Shown here piece after piece: positions 46,867 through 61,800 of a DNA stretch of 64,000 bases; position 1 is the stretch's first letter; each line of letters opens with the position of its first letter. Location of the stretch: the NCBI GenBank assembly GCA_950097015.1, contig CATNEN010000025.1, positions 4,627,001 through 4,691,000 on the forward strand, read 5' to 3'. The position numbers and the translations under genes were made by a program. This DNA comes from Macrostomum hystrix (taxonomy: Eukaryota > Platyhelminthes > Macrostomidae). The notes beneath the pieces are model-generated. The model was not told the origin of the DNA, did no database searches, and saw only the letters and a program-made list of their open reading frames with translations.

Positions 46867-49800
46867 ACAGTGGACAGTGGAGACACTGAAGTCACACTGA
46901 CAGTGGAGACAAAGTCACAGGGACAGTGGAGACACTGAAGTCACAGGGACAGTGGAGACACTGAAGTCACAGGGACAGTGGAGACACTGAAGTCACAGGG
47001 ACAGTGGAGACACTGAAGTCACACTGACAGTGGAGACACTGAAGTCACAGGGACAGTGGAGACACTGAAGTCACACTGACAGTGGAGACAAAGTCACAGG
47101 GACAGTGGAGACACTGAAGTCACAGGGACAGTGGAGACACTGAAGTCACACTGACAGTGGAGACAAAGTCACAGGGACAGTGGAGACACTGAAGTCACAC
47201 TGACAGTGGAGACAAAGTCACAGGGACAGTGGAGACACTGAAGTCACAGGGACAGTGGAGACACTGAAGTCACAGGGACAGTGGAGACACTGAAGTCACA
47301 GGGACAGTGGAGACAAAGTCACAGGGACAGTGGAGACACTGAAGTCACACTGACAGTGGAGACAAAGTCACAGGGACAGTGGAGACACTGAAGTCACACT
47401 GACAGTGGAGACAAAGTCACAGGGACAGTGGAGACACTGAAGTCACAGGGACAGTGGAGACACTGAAGTCACAGGGACAGTGGAGACACTGAAGTCACAG
47501 GGACAGTGGAGACAAAGTCACAGGGACAGTGGAGACACTGAAGTCACACTGACAGTGGAGACAAAGTCACAGGGACAGTGGAGACACTGAAGTCACAGGG
47601 ACAGTGGAGACACTGAAGTCACACTGACAGTGGAGACAAAGTCACAGGGACAGTGGAGACACTGAAGTCACAGGGACAGTGGAGACACTGAAGTCACACT
47701 GACAGTGGAGACACTGAAGTCACGGGGAAAGTGGAGACACTGAAGTCACAGGGACAGTGGAGACACTGAAGTCACACTGACAGTGGAGACAAAGTCACAG
47801 GGACAGTGGAGACACTGAAGTCACACTGACAGTGGAGACAAAGTCACAGGGACAGTGGAGACACTGAAGTCACAGGGACAGTGGAGACACTGAAGTCACA
47901 CTGACAGTGGAGACACTGAAGTCACAGGGAAAGTGGAGACACTGAAGTCACACTGACAGTGGAGACAAAGTCACAGGGACAGTGAAGACACTGAAGTCAC
48001 ACTGACAGTGGAGACAAAGTCACAGGGACAGTGGAGACACTGAAGTCACAGGGACAGTGGAGACACTGAAGTCACACTGACAGTGGAGACAAAGTCACAG
48101 GGACAGTGGAGACACTGAAGTCACAGGGACAGTGGAGACACTGAAGTCACACTGACAGTGGAGACAAAGTCACAGGGACAGTGGAGACACTGAAGTCACA
48201 CTGACAGTGGAGACAAAGTCACAGGGACAGTGGAGACACTGAAGTCACAGGGACAGTGGAGACACTGAAGTCACAGGGACAGTGGAGACACTGAAGTCAC
48301 AGGGAAAGTGGAGACACTGAAGTCACAGGGACAGTGGAGACACTGAAGTCACACTGACAGTGGAGACAAAGTCACAGGGACAGTGGAGACACTGAAGTCA
48401 CACTGACAGTGGAGACAAAGTCACAGGGACAGTGGAGACACTGAAGTCACAGGGACAGTGGAGACACTGAAGTCACACTGACAGTGGAGACACTGAAGTC
48501 ACAGGGAAAGTGGAGACACTGAAGTCACACTGACAGTGGAGACAAAGTCACAGGGACAGTGAAGACACTGAAGTCACTCTGACAGTGGAGACAAAGTCAC
48601 AGGGACAGTGGAGACACTGAAGTCACAGGGACAGTGGAGACACTGAAGTCACACTGACAGTGGAGACAAAGTCACAGGGACAGTGGAGACACTGAAGTCA
48701 CAGGGACAGTGGAGACACTGAAGTCACACTGACAGTGGAGACAAAGTCACAGGGACAGTGGAGACACTGAAGTCACACTGACAGTGGAGACAAAGTCACA
48801 GGGACAGTGGAGACACTGAAGTCACAGGGACAGTGGAGACACTGAAGTCACAGGGACAGTGGAGACACTGAAATCACAGGGACAGTGGAGACACTGAAGT
48901 CACAGGGACAGTGGAGACACTGAAGTCACAGGGACAGTGGAGACACTGAAGTCACAGGGACAGTGGAGACACTGAAGTCACAGGGAAAGTGAAGACACTG
49001 AAGTCACAGGGACAGTGGAGACACTGAAGTCACAGGGACAGTGGAGACACTGAAGTCACAGGGAAAGTGAAGACACTGAAGTCACAGGGACAGTGGAGAC
49101 ACTGAAGTCACAGGGAAAGTGAAGACACTGAAGTCACAGGGACAGTGGAGACACTGAAGTCACAGGGACAGTGGAGACACTGAAGTCACACTGACAGTGG
49201 AGACAAAGTCACAGGGACAGTGGAGACACTGAAGTCACACTGACAGTGGAGACAAAGTCACAGGGACAGTGGAGACACTGAAGTCACACTGACAGTGGAG
49301 ACAAAGTCACAGGGACAGTGGAGACACTGAAGTCACAGGGACAGTGGAGACACTGAAGTCACAGGGACAGTGGAGACACTGAAGTCACAGGGACAGTGGA
49401 GACACTGAAGTCACACTGACAGTGGAGACAAAGTCACAGGGACAGTGGAGACACTGAAGTCACACTGACAGTGGAGACAAAGTCACAGGGACAGTGGAGA
49501 CACTGAAGTCACAGGGACAGTGGAGACACTGAAGTCACAGGGACAGTGGAGACACTGAAGTCACAGGGACAGTGGAGACACTGAAGTCACACTGACAGTG
49601 GAGACAAAGTCACAGGGACAGTGGAGACACTGAAGTCACAGGGACAGTGGAGACACTGAAGTCACAGGGACAGTGGAGACACTGAAATCACAGGGACAGT
49701 GGAGACACTGAAGTCACAGGGACAGTGGAGACACTGAAGTCACAGGGACAGTGGAGACACTGAAGTCACACTGACAGTGGAGACAAAGTCACAGGGACAG

Positions 49801-52800
49801 TGGAGACACTGAAGTCACACTGACAGTGGAGACAAAGTCACAGGGACAGTGGAGACACTGAAGTCACACTGACAGTGGAGACAAAGTCACAGGGACAGTG
49901 GAGACACTGAAGTCACACTGACAGTGGAGACAAAGTCACAGGGACAGTGGAGACACTGAAGTCACAGGGACAGTGGAGACACTGAAGTCACAGGGACAGT
50001 GGAGACACTGAAGTCACACTGACAGTGGAGACAAAGTCACAGGGACAGTGGAGACACTGAAGTCACACTGACAGTGGAGACAAAGTCACAGGGACAGTGA
50101 AGACACTGAAGTCACACTGACAGTGGAGACAAAGTCACAGGGACAGTGGAGACACTGAAGTCACACTGACAGTGGAGACAAAGTCACAGGGACAGTGAAG
50201 ACACTGAAGTCACACTGACAGTGGAGACAAAGTCACAGGGACAGTGGAGACACTGAAGTCACACTGACAGTGGAGACAAAGTCACAGGGACAGTGGAGAC
50301 ACTGAAGTCACAGGGACAGTGGAGACACTGAAGTCACAGGGACAGTGGAGACACTGAAGTCACAGGGACAGTGGAGACACTGAAGTCACACTGACAGTGG
50401 AGACAAAGTCACAGGGACAGTGGAGACACTGAAGTCACAGGGACAGTGGAGACAAAGTCACAGGGACAGTGGAGACACTGAAGTCACACTGACAGTGGAG
50501 ACAAAGTCACAGGGACAGTGGAGACACTGAAGTCACAGGGACAGTGGAGACACTGAAGTCACACTGACAGTGGAGACAAAGTCACAGGGACAGTGGAGAC
50601 ACTGAAGTCACACTGACAGTGGAGACAAAGTCACAGGGACAGTGGAGACACTGAAGTCACAGGGACAGTGGAGACACTGAAGTCACACTGACAGTGGAGA
50701 CACTGAAGTCACAGGGAAAGTGGAGACACTGAAGTCACAGGGACAGTGGAGACACTGAAGTCACACTGACAGTGGAGACAAAGTCACAGGGACAGTGGAG
50801 ACACTGAAGTCACACTGACAGTGGAGACAAAGTCACAGGGACAGTGGAGACACTGAAGTCACAGGGACAGTGGAGACACTGAAGTCACACTGACAGTGGA
50901 GACACTGAAGTCACAGGGAAAGTGGAGACACTGAAGTCACACTGACAGTGGAGACAAAGTCACAGGGACAGTGAAGACACTGAAGTCACGCTGACAGTGG
51001 AGACAAAGTCACAGGGACAGTGGAGACACTGAAGTCACAGGGACAGTGGAGACACTGAAGTCACACTGACAGTGGAGACAAAGTCACAGGGACAGTGGAG
51101 ACACTGAAGTCACAGGGACAGTGGAGACACTGAAGTCACACTGACAGTGGAGACAAAGTCAGAGGGACAGTGGAGACACTGAAGTCACACTGACAGTGGA
51201 GACAAAGTCACAGGGACAGTGGAGACACTGAAGTCACAGGGACAGTGGAGACACTGAAGTCACAGGGACAGTGGAGACACTGAAATCACAGGGACAGTGG
51301 AGACACTGAAGTCACAGGGACAGTGGAGACACTGAAGTCACAGGGACAGTGGAGACACTGAAGTCACAGGGACAGTGGAGACACTGAAGTCACAGGGAAA
51401 GTGAAGACACTGAAGTCACAGGGACAGTGGAGACACTGAAGTCACAGGGACAGTGGAGACACTGAAGTCACAGGGAAAGTGAAGACACTGAAGTCACAGG
51501 GACAGTGGAGACACTGAAGTCACAGGGAAAGTGAAGACACTGAAGTCACAGGGACAGTGGAGACACTGAAGTCACAGGGACAGTGGAGACACTGAAGTCA
51601 CACTGACAGTGGAGACAAAGTCACAGGGACAGTGGAGACACTGAAGTCACACTGACAGTGGAGACAAAGTCACAGGGACAGTGGAGACACTGAAGTCACA
51701 CTGACAGTGGAGACAAAGTCACAGGGACAGTGGAGACACTGAAGTCACAGGGACAGTGGAGACACTGAAGTCACAGGGACAGTGGAGACACTGAAGTCAC
51801 AGGGACAGTGGAGACACTGAAGTCACAGGGACAGTGGAGACACTGAAGTCACAGGGACAGTGGAGACACTGAAGTCACACTGACAGTGGAGACAAAGTCA
51901 CAGGGACAGTGGAGACACTGAAGTCACAGGGACAGTGGAGACACTGAAGTCACAGGGACAGTGGAGACACTGAAGTCACACTGACAGTGGAGACACTGAA
52001 GTCACACTGACAGTGGAGACACTGAAGTCACACTGACAGTGGAGACACTGAAGTCACACTGACAGTGGAGACACTGAAGTCACACTGACAGTGGAGACAA
52101 AGTCACAGGGACAGTGGAGACACTGAAGTCACAGGGACAGTGGAGACACTGAAGTCACACTGACAGTGGAGACAAAGTCACAGGGACAGTGGAGACACTG
52201 AAGTCACACTGACAGTGGAGACACTGAAGTCACACTGACAGTGGAGACAAAGTCACAGGGACAGTGGAGACACTGAAGTCACACTGACAGTGGAGACAAA
52301 GTCACAGGGACAGTGGAGACACTGAAGTCACACTGACAGTGGAGACAAAGTCACAGGGACAGTGGAGACACTGAAGTCACACTGACAGTGGAGACAAAGT
52401 CACAGGGACAGTGGAGACACTGAAGTCACACTGACAGTGGAGACAAAGTCACAGGGACAGTGGAGACACTGAAGTCACAGGGACAGTGGAGACACTGAAG
52501 TCACAGGGACAGTGGAGACACTGAAGTCACAGGGACAGTGGAGACACTGAAGTCACACTGACAGTGGAGACAAAGTCACAGGGACAGTGGAGACACTGAA
52601 GTCACAGGGACAGTGGAGACACTGAAGTCACAGGGACAGTGGAGACACTGAAGTCACACTGACAGTGGAGACACTGAAGTCACACTGACAGTGGAGACAC
52701 TGAAGTCACACTGACAGTGGAGACACTGAAGTCACACTGACAGTGGAGACACTGAAGTCACACTGACAGTGGAGACACTGAAGTCACACTGACAGTGGAG

Positions 52801-55800
52801 ACAAAGTCACAGGGACAGTGGAGACACTGAAGTCACAGGGACAGTGGAGACACTGAAGTCACACTGACAGTGGAGACAAAGTCACAGGGACAGTGGAGAC
52901 ACTGAAGTCACAGGGACAGTGGAGACACTGAAGTCACACTGACAGTGGAGACACTGAAGTCACACTGACAGTGGAGACACTGAAGTCACACTGACAGTGG
53001 AGACAAAGTCACAGGGACAGTGGAGACACTGAAGTCACACTGACAGTGGAGACAAAGTCACAGGGACAGTGGAGACACTGAAGTCACACTGACAGTGGAG
53101 ACAAAGTCACAGGGACAGTGGAGACACTGAAGTCACACTGACAGTGGAGACAAAGTCACAGGGACAGTGGAGACACTGAAGTCACACTGACAGTGGAGAC
53201 AAAGTCACAGGGACAGTGGAGACACTGAAGTCACAGGGACAGTGGAGACACTGAAGTCACAGGGACAGTGGAGACACTGAAGTCACAGGGACAGTGGAGA
53301 CACTGAAGTCACACTGACAGTGGAGACAAAGTCACAGGGACAGTGGAGACACTGAAGTCACAGGGACAGTGGAGACACTGAAGTCACAGGGACAGTGGAG
53401 ACACTGAAGTCACAGGGACAGTGGAGACACTGAAGTCACAGGGACAGTGGAGACACTGAAGTCACACTGACAGTGGAGACAAAGTCACAGGGACAGTGGA
53501 GACACTGAAGTCACAGGGACAGTGGAGACACTGAAGTCACAGGGACAGTGGAGACACTGAAGTCACAGGGACAGTGGAGACACTGAAGTCACAGGGACAG
53601 TGGAGACACTGAAGTCACAGGGACAGTGGAGACACTGAAGTCACAGGGACAGTGGAGACACTGAAGTCACAGGGACAGTGGAGACACTGAAGTCACACTG
53701 ACAGTGGAGACAAAGTCACAGGGACAGTGGAGACACTGAAGTCACACTGACAGTGGAGACAAAGTCACAGGGACAGTGGAGACACTGAAGTCACACTGAC
53801 AGTGGAGACAAAGTCACAGGGACAGTGGAGACACTGAAGTCACAGGGACAGTGGAGACACTGAAGTCACAGGGACAGTGGAGACACTGAAGTCACAGGGA
53901 CAGTGGAGACACTGAAGTCACAGGGACAGTGGAGACACTGAAGTCACAGGGACAGTGGAGACACTGAAGTCACACTGACAGTGGAGACAAAGTCACAGGG
54001 ACAGTGGAGACACTGAAGTCACAGGGACAGTGGAGACACTGAAGTCACAGGGACAGTGGAGACACTGAAGTCACAGGGACAGTGGAGACACTGAAGTCAC
54101 ACTGACAGTGGAGACAAAGTCACAGGGACAGTGGAGACACTGAAGTCACAGGGACAGTGGAGACACTGAAGTCACAGGGACAGTGGAGACACTGAAATCA
54201 CAGGGACAGTGGAGACACTGAAGTCACAGGGACAGTGGAGACACTGAAGTCACAGGGACAGTGGAGACACTGAAGTCACACTGACAGTGGAGACAAAGTC
54301 ACAGGGACAGTGGAGACACTGAAGTCACACTGACAGTGGAGACAAAGTCACAGGGACAGTGGAGACACTGAAGTCACACTGACAGTGGAGACAAAGTCAC
54401 AGGGACAGTGGAGACACTGAAGTCACACTGACAGTGGAGACAAAGTCACAGGGACAGTGGAGACACTGAAGTCACAGGGACAGTGGAGACACTGAAGTCA
54501 CAGGGACAGTGGAGACACTGAAGTCACACTGACAGTGGAGACAAAGTCACAGGGACAGTGGAGACACTGAAGTCACACTGACAGTGGAGACAAAGTCACA
54601 GGGACAGTGAAGACACTGAAGTCACACTGACAGTGGAGACAAAGTCACAGGGACAGTGGAGACACTGAAGTCACACTGACAGTGGAGACAAAGTCACAGG
54701 GACAGTGAAGACACTGAAGTCACACTGACAGTGGAGACAAAGTCACAGGGACAGTGGAGACACTGAAGTCACACTGACAGTGGAGACAAAGTCACAGGGA
54801 CAGTGGAGACACTGAAGTCACAGGGACAGTGGAGACACTGAAGTCACAGGGACAGTGGAGACACTGAAGTCACAGGGACAGTGGAGACACTGAAGTCACA
54901 CTGACAGTGGAGACAAAGTCACAGGGACAGTGGAGACACTGAAGTCACAGGGACAGTGGAGACAAAGTCACAGGGACAGTGGAGACACTGAAGTCACACT
55001 GACAGTGGAGACAAAGTCACAGGGACAGTGGAGACACTGAAGTCACAGGGACAGTGGAGACACTGAAGTCACACTGACAGTGGAGACAAAGTCACAGGGA
55101 CAGTGGAGACACTGAAGTCACACTGACAGTGGAGACAAAGTCACAGGGACAGTGGAGACACTGAAGTCACAGGGACAGTGGAGACACTGAAGTCACACTG
55201 ACAGTGGAGACACTGAAGTCACAGGGAAAGTGGAGACACTGAAGTCACAGGGACAGTGGAGACACTGAAGTCACACTGACAGTGGAGACAAAGTCACAGG
55301 GACAGTGGAGACACTGAAGTCACACTGACAGTGGAGACAAAGTCACAGGGACAGTGGAGACACTGAAGTCACAGGGACAGTGGAGACACTGAAGTCACAC
55401 TGACAGTGGAGACACTGAAGTCACAGGGAAAGTGGAGACACTGAAGTCACACTGACAGTGGAGACAAAGTCACAGGGACAGTGAAGACACTGAAGTCACG
55501 CTGACAGTGGAGACAAAGTCACAGGGACAGTGGAGACACTGAAGTCACAGGGACAGTGGAGACACTGAAGTCACACTGACAGTGGAGACAAAGTCACAGG
55601 GACAGTGGAGACACTGAAGTCACAGGGACAGTGGAGACACTGAAGTCACACTGACAGTGGAGACAAAGTCAGAGGGACAGTGGAGACACTGAAGTCACAC
55701 TGACAGTGGAGACAAAGTCACAGGGACAGTGGAGACACTGAAGTCACAGGGACAGTGGAGACACTGAAATCACAGGGACAGTGGAGACACTGAAGTCACA

Positions 55801-58800
55801 GGGACAGTGGAGACACTGAAGTCACAGGGACAGTGGAGACACTGAAGTCACAGGGACAGTGGAGACACTGAAGTCACAGGGAAAGTGAAGACACTGAAGT
55901 CACAGGGACAGTGGAGACACTGAAGTCACAGGGACAGTGGAGACACTGAAGTCACAGGGAAAGTGAAGACACTGAAGTCACAGGGACAGTGGAGACACTG
56001 AAGTCACAGGGAAAGTGAAGACACTGAAGTCACAGGGACAGTGGAGACACTGAAGTCACAGGGACAGTGGAGACACTGAAGTCACACTGACAGTGGAGAC
56101 AAAGTCACAGGGACAGTGGAGACACTGAAGTCACACTGACAGTGGAGACAAAGTCACAGGGACAGTGGAGACACTGAAGTCACACTGACAGTGGAGACAA
56201 AGTCACAGGGACAGTGGAGACACTGAAGTCACAGGGACAGTGGAGACACTGAAGTCACAGGGACAGTGGAGACACTGAAGTCACAGGGACAGTGGAGACA
56301 CTGAAGTCACAGGGACAGTGGAGACACTGAAGTCACAGGGACAGTGGAGACACTGAAGTCACACTGACAGTGGAGACAAAGTCACAGGGACAGTGGAGAC
56401 ACTGAAGTCACAGGGACAGTGGAGACACTGAAGTCACAGGGACAGTGGAGACACTGAAGTCACACTGACAGTGGAGACACTGAAGTCACACTGACAGTGG
56501 AGACACTGAAGTCACACTGACAGTGGAGACACTGAAGTCACACTGACAGTGGAGACACTGAAGTCACACTGACAGTGGAGACAAAGTCACAGGGACAGTG
56601 GAGACACTGAAGTCACAGGGACAGTGGAGACACTGAAGTCACACTGACAGTGGAGACAAAGTCACAGGGACAGTGGAGACACTGAAGTCACACTGACAGT
56701 GGAGACACTGAAGTCACACTGACAGTGGAGACAAAGTCACAGGGACAGTGGAGACACTGAAGTCACACTGACAGTGGAGACAAAGTCACAGGGACAGTGG
56801 AGACACTGAAGTCACACTGACAGTGGAGACAAAGTCACAGGGACAGTGGAGACACTGAAGTCACACTGACAGTGGAGACAAAGTCACAGGGACAGTGGAG
56901 ACACTGAAGTCACACTGACAGTGGAGACAAAGTCACAGGGACAGTGGAGACACTGAAGTCACAGGGACAGTGGAGACACTGAAGTCACAGGGACAGTGGA
57001 GACACTGAAGTCACAGGGACAGTGGAGACACTGAAGTCACACTGACAGTGGAGACAAAGTCACAGGGACAGTGGAGACACTGAAGTCACAGGGACAGTGG
57101 AGACACTGAAGTCACAGGGACAGTGGAGACACTGAAGTCACACTGACAGTGGAGACACTGAAGTCACACTGACAGTGGAGACACTGAAGTCACACTGACA
57201 GTGGAGACACTGAAGTCACACTGACAGTGGAGACACTGAAGTCACACTGACAGTGGAGACACTGAAGTCACACTGACAGTGGAGACAAAGTCACAGGGAC
57301 AGTGGAGACACTGAAGTCACAGGGACAGTGGAGACACTGAAGTCACACTGACAGTGGAGACAAAGTCACAGGGACAGTGGAGACACTGAAGTCACAGGGA
57401 CAGTGGAGACACTGAAGTCACACTGACAGTGGAGACACTGAAGTCACACTGACAGTGGAGACACTGAAGTCACACTGACAGTGGAGACAAAGTCACAGGG
57501 ACAGTGGAGACACTGAAGTCACACTGACAGTGGAGACAAAGTCACAGGGACAGTGGAGACACTGAAGTCACACTGACAGTGGAGACAAAGTCACAGGGAC
57601 AGTGGAGACACTGAAGTCACACTGACAGTGGAGACAAAGTCACAGGGACAGTGGAGACACTGAAGTCACACTGACAGTGGAGACAAAGTCACAGGGACAG
57701 TGGAGACACTGAAGTCACAGGGACAGTGGAGACACTGAAGTCACAGGGACAGTGGAGACACTGAAGTCACAGGGACAGTGGAGACACTGAAGTCACACTG
57801 ACAGTGGAGACAAAGTCACAGGGACAGTGGAGACACTGAAGTCACAGGGACAGTGGAGACACTGAAGTCACAGGGACAGTGGAGACACTGAAGTCACAGG
57901 GACAGTGGAGACACTGAAGTCACAGGGACAGTGGAGACACTGAAGTCACACTGACAGTGGAGACAAAGTCACAGGGACAGTGGAGACACTGAAGTCACAG
58001 GGACAGTGGAGACACTGAAGTCACAGGGACAGTGGAGACACTGAAGTCACAGGGACAGTGGAGACACTGAAGTCACAGGGACAGTGGAGACACTGAAGTC
58101 ACACTGACAGTGGAGACAAAGTCACAGGGACAGTGAAGACACTGAAGTCACTCTGACAGTGGAGACACTGAAGTCACAGGGAAAGTGGAGACACTGAAGT
58201 CACACTGACAGTGGAGACAAAGTCACAGGGACAGTGAAGACACTGAAGTCACTCTGACAGTGGAGACAAAGTCACAGGGACAGTGGAGACACTGAAGTCA
58301 CAGGGACAGTGGAGACACTGAAGTCACACTGACAGTGGAGACAAAGTCACAGGGACAGTGGAGACACTGAAGTCACAGGGACAGTGGAGACACTGAAGTC
58401 ACACTGACAGTGGAGACAAAGTCACAGGGACAGTGGAGACACTGAAGTCACACTGACAGTGGAGACAAAGTCACAGGGACAGTGGAGACACTGAAGTCAC
58501 AGGGACAGTGGAGACACTGAAGTCACAGGGACAGTGGAGACACTGAAATCACAGGGACAGTGGAGACACTGAAGTCACAGGGACAGTGGAGACACTGAAG
58601 TCACAGGGACAGTGGAGACACTGAAGTCACAGGGACAGTGGAGACACTGAAGTCACAGGGAAAGTGAAGACACTGAAGTCACAGGGACAGTGGAGACACT
58701 GAAGTCACAGGGACAGTGGAGACACTGAAGTCACAGGGAAAGTGAAGACACTGAAGTCACAGGGACAGTGGAGACACTGAAGTCACAGGGAAAGTGAAGA

Positions 58801-61800
58801 CACTGAAGTCACAGGGACAGTGGAGACACTGAAGTCACAGGGACAGTGGAGACACTGAAGTCACACTGACAGTGGAGACAAAGTCACAGGGACAGTGGAG
58901 ACACTGAAGTCACACTGACAGTGGAGACAAAGTCACAGGGACAGTGGAGACACTGAAGTCACACTGACAGTGGAGACAAAGTCACAGGGACAGTGGAGAC
59001 ACTGAAGTCACAGGGACAGTGGAGACACTGAAGTCACAGGGACAGTGGAGACACTGAAGTCACAGGGACAGTGGAGACACTGAAGTCACAGGGACAGTGG
59101 AGACACTGAAGTCACAGGGACAGTGGAGACACTGAAGTCACACTGACAGTGGAGACAAAGTCACAGGGACAGTGGAGACACTGAAGTCACAGGGACAGTG
59201 GAGACACTGAAGTCACAGGGACAGTGGAGACACTGAAGTCACAGGGACAGTGGAGACACTGAAGTCACACTGACAGTGGAGACAAAGTCACAGGGACAGT
59301 GGAGACACTGAAGTCACAGGGACAGTGGAGACACTGAAGTCACAGGGACAGTGGAGACACTGAAATCACAGGGACAGTGGAGACACTGAAGTCACAGGGA
59401 CAGTGGAGACACTGAAGTCACAGGGACAGTGGAGACACTGAAGTCACACTGACAGTGGAGACAAAGTCACAGGGACAGTGGAGACACTGAAGTCACACTG
59501 ACAGTGGAGACAAAGTCACAGGGACAGTGGAGACACTGAAGTCACACTGACAGTGGAGACAAAGTCACAGGGACAGTGGAGACACTGAAGTCACACTGAC
59601 AGTGGAGTCAAAGTCACAGGGACAGTGGAGACACTGAAGTCACAGGGACAGTGGAGACACTGAAGTCACAGGGACAGTGGAGACACTGAAGTCACACTGA
59701 CAGTGGAGACAAAGTCACAGGGACAGTGGAGACACTGAAGTCACACTGACAGTGGAGACAAAGTCACAGGGACAGTGAAGACACTGAAGTCACACTGACA
59801 GTGGAGACAAAGTCACAGGGACAGTGGAGACACTGAAGTCACACTGACAGTGGAGACAAAGTCACAGGGACAGTGAAGACACTGAAGTCACACTGACAGT
59901 GGAGACAAAGTCACAGGGACAGTGGAGACACTGAAGTCACACTGACAGTGGAGACAAAGTCACAGGGACAGTGGAGACACTGAAGTCACAGGGACAGTGG
60001 AGACACTGAAGTCACAGGGACAGTGGAGACACTGAAGTCACAGGGACAGTGGAGACACTGAAGTCACACTGACAGTGGAGACAAAGTCACAGGGACAGTG
60101 GAGACACTGAAGTCACAGGGACAGTGGAGACAAAGTCACAGGGACAGTGGAGACACTGAAGTCACACTGACAGTGGAGACAAAGTCACAGGGACAGTGGA
60201 GACACTGAAGTCACAGGGACAGTGGAGACACTGAAGTCACACTGACAGTGGAGACAAAGTCACAGGGACAGTGGAGACACTGAAGTCACACTGACAGTGG
60301 AGACAAAGTCACAGGGACAGTGGAGACACTGAAGTCACAGGGACAGTGGAGACACTGAAGTCACACTGACAGTGGAGACACTGAAGTCACAGGGAAAGTG
60401 GAGACACTGAAGTCACAGGGACAGTGGAGACACTGAAGTCACACTGACAGTGGAGACAAAGTCACAGGGACAGTGGAGACACTGAAGTCACACTGACAGT
60501 GGAGACAAAGTCACAGGGACAGTTGAGACACTGAAGTCACAGGGACAGTGGAGACACTGAAGTCACACTGACAGTGGAGACACTGAAGTCACAGGGAAAG
60601 TGGAGACACTGAAGTCACACTGACAGTGGAGACACTGAAGTCACAGGGACAGTGAAGACACTGAAGTCACGCTGACAGTGGAGACAAAGTCACAGGGACA
60701 GTGGAGACACTGAAGTCACAGGGACAGTGGAGACACTGAAGTCACACTGACAGTGGAGACAAAGTCACAGGGACAGTGGAGACACTGAAGTCACAGGGAC
60801 AGTGGAGACACTGAAGTCACACTGACAGTGGAGACAAAGTCACAGGGACAGTGGAGACACTGAAGTCACACTGACAGTGGAGACAAAGTCACAGGGACAG
60901 TGGAGACACTGAAGTCACAGGGACAGTGGAGACACTGAAGTCACAGGGACAGTGGAGACACTGAAATCACAGGGACAGTGGAGACACTGAAGTCACAGGG
61001 ACAGTGGAGACACTGAAGTCACAGGGACAGTGGAGACACTGAAGTCACAGGGACAGTGGAGACACTGAAGTCACAGGGAAAGTGAAGACACTGAAGTCAC
61101 AGGGACAGTGGAGACACTGAAGTCACAGGGACAGTGGAGACACTGAAGTCACACTGACAGTGGAGACAAAGTCACAGGGACAGTGGAGACACTGAAGTCA
61201 TAGGGACAGTGGAGACACTGAAGTCACAGGGACAGTGGAGACACTGAAGTCACACTGACAGTGGAGACACTGAAGTCACACTGACAGTGGAGACACTGAA
61301 GTCACACTGACAGTGGAGACACTGAAGTCACACTGACAGTGGAGACACTGAAGTCACACTGACAGTGGAGACAAAGTCACAGGGACAGTGGAGACACTGA
61401 AGTCACAGGGACAGTGGAGACACTGAAGTCACACTGACAGTGGAGACAAAGTCACAGGGACAGTGGAGACACTGAAGTCACACTGACAGTGGAGACACTG
61501 AAGTCACACTGACAGTGGAGACACTGAAGTCACACTGACAGTGGAGACAAAGTCACAGGGACAGTGGAGACACTGAAGTCACACTGACAGTGGAGACAAA
61601 GTCACAGGGACAGTGGAGACACTGAAGTCACAGGGACAGTGGAGACACTGAAGTCACAGGGACAGTGGAGACACTGAAGTCACAGGGACAGTGGAGACAC
61701 TGAAGTCACACTGACAGTGGAGACAAAGTCACAGGGACAGTGGAGACACTGAAGTCACAGGGACAGTGGAGACACTGAAGTCACAGGGACAGTGGAGACA